5,582 bases of DNA from Actinomycetes bacterium (GTDB taxonomy: Bacteria; Actinomycetota; Acidimicrobiia; Acidimicrobiales; Acidimicrobiaceae): the NCBI GenBank assembly GCA_021819025.1, contig JAKASN010000157.1, forward strand, positions 1 through 5,582. Reading direction: 5' to 3'. This document shows, piece after piece, positions 1-4,933 of this stretch. The notes below the pieces were generated by a model. That model had not been told where the DNA came from. It did not search any database and saw only the letters and a program-made list of their open reading frames with translations. Each line of letters starts with the position of its first letter. Positions within the stretch are counted from its first letter, which is position 1. Both the position numbers and the translations under genes were made by a program.

Positions 1-1596
1 GTAGGCTCCAGCAGGCAAAACCATACTGGAAGCTGGCGGGTCGAAAGACCCGTCTATCTCGATCGCCTGCCTCCGTGCAATGATGCTTGCCCCGCCGGCG
101 AAGACATCCAAGGGTGGCTCTACCACGCCGAGGCGGGCGACTATGAAACCGCCTGGCGAAAGCTCATGGTCGATAACCCATTCCCTGCCATCATGGGAAG
201 GGTCTGCTACCACACTTGTCAGACCGCCTGCAATCGCGCCACCCTTGACGACGCCGTGGGCATCAACGCAGTCGAACGTTTCCTTGGAGATCTAGCGATC
301 GAACGGGGTTGGAAAATTACGCCAGCTGAACCAGAGACGCAAAAGTCGGTTCTCGTAGTGGGCGCAGGTCCCTCGGGCCTCTCCGCCGCATATCACCTCA
401 GGCTCCGGGGCCATTCAGTGACCATCTTCGAAGCAGGTCCACGGCCGGGCGGAATGATGCGTTTCGGAATACCCAAATATCGACTTCCTCGAGATATTCT
501 CGATGCCGAGGCTGCGCGAATCGCTGACATGGGGATCGATATCCTCTACAACCGCAAAGTAGACGACCTCGCAGCGACCATGGAAGACAACCACTTCGAC
601 GCAGTATTCCTTGCCATTGGAGCTGAAGTTGGAAAGCGCGCCTACATTCCCGCAGGCGACTCTGCGCACATCCTCGATGCGGTCTCCTTCCTTGCCAGCA
701 TGGAAGGAGAGAACCCGCCGTTGTTGGGGCGCAAGGTCGCCATCTATGGCGGGGGAAACACCGCCATGGACGCCGCGCGTACCGCCAAGCGCCTCGGAGC
801 CACTGAGGCCATCGTGGTCTATCGCCGCACCCGCGACCGCATGCCTGCCAACGACGTCGAGGTCGAAGAGGCCGAAGAGGAGGGGGTGGAAATGCGCTGG
901 CTCTCCACCATCCGTCATGCCGAAGCCGGGCGACTGGTCATCGAGAAGATGCGCCTCGACGAATCGGGGTGGCCGGTCGCCACGGGCGAGCTAGAAGAAC
1001 TAGAAGCTGACTCGCTTATCCTCGCTCTAGGCCAAGAAGTCGACCTTTCGCTCTTGTCGAGTCTCGAAGAGGTAAGCATTGATGACGGCGTAGTGCAAGT
1101 CGATCGGCATATGATGACCGGGCGCGCTGGCGTCTTCGCCGGTGGCGATATGGTACCAAGCGAGCGGACTGTCACTACCGCCATCGGACATGGAAAGCTC
1201 GCCGCCAAAAATATCGACGCCTACTTGCGAGGCGGAGTCTTCGCTAAAGGCGAGCGTCACGAAATCGCTTCGTTCGAGATGCTCAACACCTGGTACTACT
1301 CCGATGCCTCTGCGCAGCTACGTCCCAAACTGGATATGGTGCGTCGTCAGTCGACATTTGATGAAGTGGTGTTGGGGCTCGATGAGAGCAACGCACTCTT
1401 TGAAGCCCGAAGGTGCCTCTCCTGCGGAAATTGCTTCGAGTGCGACAACTGCTATGGCGTCTGTCCAGACAACTCGGTAATCAAACTCGGTTCAGGTCTT
1501 AGATACCAATTCGACTACGACTACTGCAAGGGATGCGGAATTTGCGCCCAAGAGTGCCCTTGTGGCGCAATCAAGATGATACCGGAGATGACCTAA
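1..1596 (+). CDS. GltD-like NAD(P)H/FAD oxidoreductase with C-terminal 2[4Fe-4S] ferredoxin module (5' end outside window)
   Basis: The frame is open from base 1 to the TAA at 1594-1596 (531 codons visible). The ATG at 166 is not the start: the codons before it encode conserved family sequence (GSWRVERPVYLDRLPPC, then CPAGEDIQGW), and no start codon occurs at the left edge. Counting from codon 1, an N-terminal Fe-S region has Cys26, 30, 69, 73 and 77. An FAD Rossmann motif GAGPSG lies at 121-126. A nucleotide-binding GGGNTAMD at 250-257 is followed by YRR at 274-276, whose arginines suggest NADP(H). The second FAD motif AGGD is at 380-383. Two CxxCxxCxxxCP clusters follow at Cys478-488 and Cys509-519, preceded by an extra CLSC pair (472/475). 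GltD itself lacks the C-terminal ferredoxin. The protein probably passes electrons between NAD(P)H and a ferredoxin-type or 2-oxoacid oxidoreductase partner in the cytoplasm. The partner is inferred to lie upstream. DsrL-like and NfnB-like enzymes share this plan and remain alternatives. Probably about 20 residues are missing. Confidence 0.9.
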   Translation, partial: VGSSRQNHTGSWRVERPVYLDRLPPCNDACPAGEDIQGWLYHAEAGDYETAWRKLMVDNPFPAIMGRVCYHTCQTACNRATLDDAVGINAVERFLGDLAIERGWKITPAEPETQKSVLVVGAGPSGLSAAYHLRLRGHSVTIFEAGPRPGGMMRFGIPKYRLPRDILDAEAARIADMGIDILYNRKVDDLAATMEDNHFDAVFLAIGAEVGKRAYIPAGDSAHILDAVSFLASMEGENPPLLGRKVAIYGGGNTAMDAARTAKRLGATEAIVVYRRTRDRMPANDVEVEEAEEEGVEMRWLSTIRHAEAGRLVIEKMRLDESGWPVATGELEELEADSLILALGQEVDLSLLSSLEEVSIDDGVVQVDRHMMTGRAGVFAGGDMVPSERTVTTAIGHGKLAAKNIDAYLRGGVFAKGERHEIASFEMLNTWYYSDASAQLRPKLDMVRRQSTFDEVVLGLDESNALFEARRCLSCGNCFECDNCYGVCPDNSVIKLGSGLRYQFDYDYCKGCGICAQECPCGAIKMIPEMT

Positions 1597-1695
1597 CAAG
1601 CGGGCGGTAATTGGGCCCCGGCATGACGTCGCGAAAGTTGACGCCCCGAATCGATACATCCCCATGGTAGATCTCAATTCCGGCGGCCGATACCT

Positions 1696-1718
1696 CAGTG
1701 CTAGCTGAAGGAGCACTG
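1696..1718. repeat. Inverted repeat, 7-bp arms
   Basis: CAGTGCT at 1696-1702 and AGCACTG at 1712-1718 are perfectly complementary around a 9-base centre. It lies 100 bases past the stop of the upstream flavoprotein gene. There is no T-run after it, so it is not a classical intrinsic terminator. It could be a factor-assisted terminator, an mRNA 3' structure or chance. Confidence 0.4.
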
Positions 1719-1937
1719 GCCGCAGGGGGGCATGGCGAAGGCGAAGCACCACTTGGGGACCTCCAAGTTTCAAGGGCACGCTGGCGATAAGAGAATACTC
1801 GGGCGCCGCACATATCCACAATGGCGGGCTTAACATTGGCTAAGAGGGAGTTCTGATTATAAGTTGGCCCCGGCGACAACAATGCCCGGAAAGGCGGCGA
1901 AGCGAGTTCACCTAAAAATCCGCACGCGCCTTAGGTA

Positions 1938-1952
1938 TCGAGTACAGCTCGA
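1938..1952. repeat. Inverted repeat TCGAG-N5-CTCGA upstream of the membrane-protein gene
   Basis: TCGAG at 1938-1942 and CTCGA at 1948-1952 are perfect arms around five bases. The repeat ends 11 bases before the possible -35 element at 1964, so it could be an operator for the membrane-protein gene. The arms are short and chance is a real possibility. Confidence 0.3.
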
Positions 1953-1963
1953 GATCTAATCCG

Positions 1964-1991
1964 TTGGACATCTTTGACTCGAAGTTAACTT
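1964..1991 (+). promoter_or_regulatory. Possible promoter of the membrane-protein gene
   Basis: TTGGAC at 1964-1969 and TAACTT at 1986-1991 are separated by 16 bp and match a sigma70-type -35 and an actinobacterial TANNNT -10. Transcription would begin about 20-25 bases before the ATG at 2021. The leader then contains AAGGAG at 2007-2012, eight bases before the start, which is a strong ribosome binding site. The -10 match is weak. Confidence 0.35.
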
Positions 1992-2020
1992 GAGCAACGC
2001 TTTAGCAAGGAGTTAGCAGC

Positions 2021-2509
2021 ATGTCTAAGCCACCAACCAAAGACACCAGATCACCCGTTCGCCTACCAAGCAAGGCCAACCAGGCTATCGGTCCAATCGC
2101 CAAGCGGATCGTCGTAATCCTCGGTGGTCTCCTGGTCGCGGCCTCGGCGGCGATTCACCTGCATCTTTGGGCGGGCGGCTACCGGCATATTCCCGTGGTG
2201 GGGAATCTCTTCCTGGCACAGGGCATTACCGGAATAGTTATTGCCATCACCCTGGTGCTACGCAGTCGACCGAGTGTGATCGTGATCTCGGCTGGATTCT
2301 TGGGCGCAACCATGGCCGGACTTCTCCTAAGCGCATCACGCGGCATCTTCGGGTTTCGAGAGACCCTTTACGCTCCTTATGCCGTCACCTCGCTCGCGGT
2401 AGAAGCAGTCGGCGTACTGATTTTTGTGATCTTATTGGCACAAATTTGGACTTCACGCCATCGCGAGATCCGCGCGCCAAGCCCGAGACCAAAAAGGCAG
2501 CTACGTTAG
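2021..2509 (+). CDS. Small four-helix integral membrane protein of unknown function
   Basis: This encodes a 162-residue protein from ATG, with AAGGAG eight bases upstream. A basic, soluble N-terminus (about residues 1-28) precedes four hydrophobic segments at roughly 30-50, 59-80, 86-107 and 121-143. The C-terminal tail is short and arginine-rich. By the positive-inside rule both termini are probably cytoplasmic. Recognisable signatures are HLHLW at 46-50 at the end of helix 1, a YRHIPVVG loop, and FGFRE at 110-114 followed by a conserved-looking Glu128 in helix 4. I recall similar short membrane proteins annotated as hypothetical in actinobacteria; this is memory, not a search. The His-rich end of helix 1 could bind metal or heme, but nothing proves it. 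The gene stands alone between large gaps, with its own likely promoter, and need not be linked to the flanking redox genes. No signal peptidase site is evident. Confidence 0.8.
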   Translation: MSKPPTKDTRSPVRLPSKANQAIGPIAKRIVVILGGLLVAASAAIHLHLWAGGYRHIPVVGNLFLAQGITGIVIAITLVLRSRPSVIVISAGFLGATMAGLLLSASRGIFGFRETLYAPYAVTSLAVEAVGVLIFVILLAQIWTSRHREIRAPSPRPKRQLR

Positions 2510-2567
2510 CCCAAGAGCACAAGGTCGACGTCGCTGCCCTAAACGCCTCTCAAAACCGGAGATACCT

Positions 2568-2579
2568 TTGAGCGCTCAA
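2568..2579. repeat. Perfect 12-bp palindrome TTGAGCGCTCAA
   Basis: The sequence is self-complementary with no spacer, which fits a dimeric-protein site better than an RNA hairpin. It lies 59 bases after the stop of the membrane-protein gene. Its core TGAGCGCTC recurs at 3029-3037 in the leader of the downstream operon. Confidence 0.4.
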
Positions 2580-2605
2580 GTTCATCATCGACCAAGCCGT
2601 TCCCA

Positions 2606-2686
2606 ACCGCCCGAGGCGGTCATAGGCGCCATGTACTGACTAAGCGCGAGTCGCGCGATCCCCCCTGCGGGAGCGGCGAGTCTTTT
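2606..2686 (+). terminator. Possible terminator region of two GC-rich stem-loops
   Basis: The first hairpin has ACCGCC at 2606-2611 and GGCGGT at 2615-2620 with a 3-base loop and no T-run. The second pairs CGC (2654-2656) with GCG (2673-2675) and TCCC (2659-2662) with GGGA (2669-2672), with a two-base bulge; TCTTTT follows at 2681-2686. The T-run starts several bases beyond the stem, so it is not ideal. The region lies about 100-175 bases after the membrane-protein stop and would separate it from the next operon. Confidence 0.3.
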
Positions 2687-2794
2687 GGCGATAAGAAAAG
2701 GCGTTTTAGTCATTGATCAGCACCAGGCGTCTGGGGATCTTCGCGAAGCCGACCAACTCCCAGATGTCTTGACGCTTCTCTGGCGCTGAATGGA

Positions 2795-2821
2795 GCCTCT
2801 TGCACCATGGTGCGTTGAGGC
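2795..2821. promoter_or_regulatory. Long imperfect dyad upstream of the kor-operon promoter (candidate operator or activator site)
   Basis: The arms GCCTC (2795-2799) and GAGGC (2817-2821) enclose a perfect 12-bp palindrome, GCACCA then TGGTGC (2802-2813), with two and three unpaired bases between. The centre has no loop, so this suits a DNA-binding dimer rather than an RNA hairpin. It ends 27 bases before the -35 hexamer at 2849, a usual place for an activator site. The regulator is unknown. Confidence 0.4.
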
Positions 2822-2848
2822 CGACGCGATGAGGCGCTGGGTCGCAAA

Positions 2849-2877
2849 TTGACACGTGTGACGATCGGGCTTATCCT
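2849..2877 (+). promoter_or_regulatory. Probable sigma70-type promoter for the flavoprotein-korA operon
   Basis: TTGACA at 2849-2854 is a perfect -35 match, followed by 17 bp and TATCCT at 2872-2877, which keeps the key T, A and final T of a -10. Transcription would start near 2884, giving a leader of about 270 bases before the ATG at 3155. An alternative extended -10, TGC-TATAGA, ends at 2885. The 8-bp palindrome ACACGTGT at 2852-2859 overlaps the -35 hexamer and could be an operator. Confidence 0.5.
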
Positions 2878-3075
2878 GCTATAGAAGCAGCCACAGGTGT
2901 AACATGGCGAGCGAGAGCCCGCTTGGTTTTTGGGATGGGTGCCAGGAAGGGAGCGTGGATGCCCGAACAACACGATGCGCCGGATCGACTCGAATTTAGC
3001 GGTTTTACTGCTACTTTTCAACCTTATCTGAGCGCTCGGTTCGAGGTGAGGCTCTCGCGCCTCTGCCATCTTCCC

Positions 3076-3109
3076 CTAGCGCAACGGGCATCCGTGGTTG
3101 CACCGCTAG
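3076..3109 (+). promoter_or_regulatory. Stem-loop in the leader of the flavoprotein-korA operon
   Basis: CTAGC plus GCAAC (3076-3085) can pair with GTTGC (3097-3101) and GCTAG (3105-3109), giving ten base pairs with a 3-base bulge on the 3' side and an 11-base loop that may pair further (GG with CC). A second inverted repeat, GATTC at 3111-3115 and GAATC at 3131-3135, follows just before the ribosome binding site. No T-run follows the first stem, so control of translation or RNA stability is likelier than attenuation. The function is inferred. Confidence 0.4.
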
Positions 3110-3154
3110 CGATTCCTAAGATTTCTTGGCGAATCCATTGAGAAGAGGAAGGCC

Positions 3155-4933
3155 ATGAAGCCGACTGATATCGAGAACCCTGACTTTTTCCACAGGGTTG
3201 TCGAATGCCAATGGGCGTGTCCCGCTCACACTGACGTTCCCGAGTACATCCGTCTCATCGCACAGGGGCGCTATGACGATGCCTACATGGTCAACCGCTC
3301 CTCAAATGTCTTCCCAGGAATCCTCGGACGGACTTGTGACCGTCCCTGCGAACCAGCGTGTCGACGCCAACGTGTGGATGGAGCCCCTGTTGCGATTTGC
3401 AGGTTGAAACGCGTAGCCGCCGATCTTCACGGCGATATCTCCGATCGCTTGCCCCATGCCCCGGAGAGGCAAAACGGAAAGCGCGTTGCCTGTATTGGAG
3501 CGGGGCCGGCGTCATTAACTGTTGCCAATGACCTCATGCCATTGGGTTACTCGGTAACCATCTTTGACGATGCTACTGGATCGGGTGGGTTGATGCGCAC
3601 TAGCATTCCGGCATTTCGCCTCCCCGAAGAAGTGCTCGAGGAAGAGACAGCTTCCATCCTAAATATGGGGGTGGACATACACTATTCGACACCCATTTTG
3701 AGCATGCGAGAGCTGCTAGAGGATCACTACGACGCGATCTTCATTGGGAGCGGCGCGCCACGAGGCAAAGACCTAGACCTTCCCGGACGCCACGGACCAG
3801 CAGATAATCACATCCACATCGGCTTGGACTGGCTAAAATCGGTGGCTTTTGGCCATATCGACTCGATTGGCGCCAAAGTTCTGGTCATCGGAGTCGGCAA
3901 CACTGCAATGGACTGCTGTCGAACCGCACGACGCCTGGGAGGAGACGAGGTCAAGATCGTGGCGAGGCGACCCAGGGGATTTTTCAAGGCCTCGACATGG
4001 GAGCTCGAAGATGCCGAGGAGGAGCTCATTGAAATCGTCGTCAACCATGCCCCGAAGCGCTTCGTTGTCGAAGGCGACAAACTGCTTGGAATGGAGTTCG
4101 AAGTGCTGGATTGGGACGAGAAGGCAAGACACTCCGAAGTGCTCGAGACAGTTTTTATCCCATGTGACGACGTCATTCTCGCTATCGGACAAGAAAATTC
4201 CTTCCCTTGGATCGAACGAAGCATCGGTATCGAATTCGGCCCAGACGGCCTTCCCGTCCTAGACGCTAAGACCATGGAAACCACGCTGCGTGGAGTATTT
4301 GTTGGCGGTGACGCGGCGTTTGGCCCCAAGAACATCATCTGGGCAGTAGCACAAGCCCACGAGGCGGCGATCTCGATAAATAATCACTGTCAAGACATCG
4401 CGACCGACGAGCGGCCACCACAGATGATGGAGCTGCACAGCCAGAAGATGGGAATCAGCGAGTGGAGCTACGGTAATGACTACAACCCCGCTCCCCGCCA
4501 GCAGATGAACCACATCGCCCTGACAGAGCGCTTCGCGCAGTTAGGTCTCGAGGTTGAGCTTGGATTCAGCGCCGAACAGACGGCCCGCGAAGTCGAGCGC
4601 TGCCTCAACTGCGACATCCTGCCGGTGTTTCGCGCGCCCCTTTGCATCGAATGCGACGCCTGTATCGACGTTTGTCCGGTAGAGTGCCTCACCATCACCC
4701 GCAACGACGATGATGAGCTTCAATTGAGAGCGATGCTCTCTGCGCCTTCGAAAAATCTCAATGAGCCAATCTATGTCTCAGACGGGCTCCCACAGACTGG
4801 AAGGATCATGGTTAAAGACGAGAACCTTTGTGTGCACTGCGGACTCTGCGCTGAACGCTGTCCCACTGCGGCATGGAACATGGAAAAATTCGACCTGCGC
4901 CTCGGATACGCCGCAATAAGGGCTTCGCTATGA
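3155..4933 (+). CDS. KorC-like NADPH/FAD oxidoreductase with fused 2[4Fe-4S] ferredoxin, partner of a 2-oxoacid oxidoreductase
   Basis: This is a complete 592-residue protein. The ATG at 3155 follows GAGGAAGG at 3145-3152. The N-terminal Fe-S region has Cys18, 22, 61, 65 and 69. The FAD motif GAGPAS at 115-120 is followed by an acidic strand end (IFDD, 136-139). The nucleotide-binding motif GVGNTAMD at 246-253 is followed by ARRPR at 270-274, arginines typical of NADP(H) preference. The second FAD motif VGGDAA is at 383-388. The C-terminal ferredoxin module has Cys497-500-503-507 and Cys559-562-565-569, both CxxCxxCxxxCP, with about 51 residues between and a CLNC pair (483/486) before. It is related to GltD, but no glutamate synthase large subunit is present. 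The 3' end overlaps korA by ATGA, so it is probably the flavoprotein subunit linking a KorAB core to NADP(H). From memory, a three-subunit 2-oxoglutarate:NADP+ oxidoreductase with such a flavoprotein was described in Azoarcus evansii. Substrate and direction are inferred. Confidence 0.9.
   Translation: MKPTDIENPDFFHRVVECQWACPAHTDVPEYIRLIAQGRYDDAYMVNRSSNVFPGILGRTCDRPCEPACRRQRVDGAPVAICRLKRVAADLHGDISDRLPHAPERQNGKRVACIGAGPASLTVANDLMPLGYSVTIFDDATGSGGLMRTSIPAFRLPEEVLEEETASILNMGVDIHYSTPILSMRELLEDHYDAIFIGSGAPRGKDLDLPGRHGPADNHIHIGLDWLKSVAFGHIDSIGAKVLVIGVGNTAMDCCRTARRLGGDEVKIVARRPRGFFKASTWELEDAEEELIEIVVNHAPKRFVVEGDKLLGMEFEVLDWDEKARHSEVLETVFIPCDDVILAIGQENSFPWIERSIGIEFGPDGLPVLDAKTMETTLRGVFVGGDAAFGPKNIIWAVAQAHEAAISINNHCQDIATDERPPQMMELHSQKMGISEWSYGNDYNPAPRQQMNHIALTERFAQLGLEVELGFSAEQTAREVERCLNCDILPVFRAPLCIECDACIDVCPVECLTITRNDDDELQLRAMLSAPSKNLNEPIYVSDGLPQTGRIMVKDENLCVHCGLCAERCPTAAWNMEKFDLRLGYAAIRASL

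Larger units (their letters stand above)
1597..2020. other. 424-base intergenic gap with no convincing gene
   Basis: No + strand frame of useful length lies here. Two overlapping minus-strand frames (about 1571-1930 and 1492-1836) are open, but neither has a Shine-Dalgarno sequence before its first start, and both run back over the 3' end of the flavoprotein gene. They look like chance or remnant sequence. The gap contains a 7-bp inverted repeat at 1696-1718, a 5-bp inverted repeat at 1938-1952 and a weak promoter match next to the following gene. I see no clear T-tailed terminator directly after the stop at 1596. Confidence 0.6.
2510..3154. other. 645-base intergenic region: 3' structures, then promoter and long leader of the kor-type operon
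   Basis: The left half (2510-2700) holds palindromes and GC-rich stem-loops after the membrane-protein gene. The right half holds a promoter match at 2849-2877 and a leader of about 270 bases. Several short frames are open: a minus-strand frame at 2710-3069, a + frame at 2640-2789 with no ATG, and a + frame at 2959-3141 (ATG after AAGGGAG). None matches a family I recognise. I see no RNA gene or insertion sequence here. Confidence 0.6.

Noticed and set aside
166..1596. A complete 476-residue flavoprotein starting at the ATG at 166
   Set aside because: The same frame is open back to base 1 and encodes family-conserved sequence including Cys26 and Cys30, so 166 is an internal methionine.
1618..1643. 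Terminator right after the first flavoprotein gene
   Set aside because: Only a 4-bp stem (CGTC with GACG) with internal mismatches and no T-run.
1836..1863. Promoter-like TTGGCT, 16 bp, TATAAG
   Set aside because: The -10 lacks the final T, and it lies some 160 bases from the next start with a better candidate closer.
1571..1930. Minus-strand frame with protein-like stretches (IEIYHGDVSIRGVNF, MPGPNYRP)
   Set aside because: No ATG near its start, no Shine-Dalgarno before TTG at 1882, a low-complexity Pro/Ala/Ser middle, overlap with the end of a real gene and no family recognised.
2930..3040. TPP riboswitch before the kor-type operon (GGGTGCC, later CTGAG)
   Set aside because: Expected because the enzyme uses TPP, but CTGAGA and the conserved 3' core are missing and the two pieces are about 90 bases apart.
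2710..3069. Minus-strand 119-residue gene
   Set aside because: AGGGGA sits only about two bases from the ATG, the sequence is unlike any family I know, and it covers the best promoter in the window.
3808..4338. Long minus-strand frames inside the second flavoprotein gene
   Set aside because: They are Ser/Arg-rich antisense shadows of a clearly conserved coding frame.
3155..4933. Authentic glutamate synthase small subunit (gltD)
   Set aside because: The fused C-terminal ferredoxin, the reduced N-terminal cysteine set and the coupled korA argue for an oxoacid oxidoreductase subunit; no large subunit is present.
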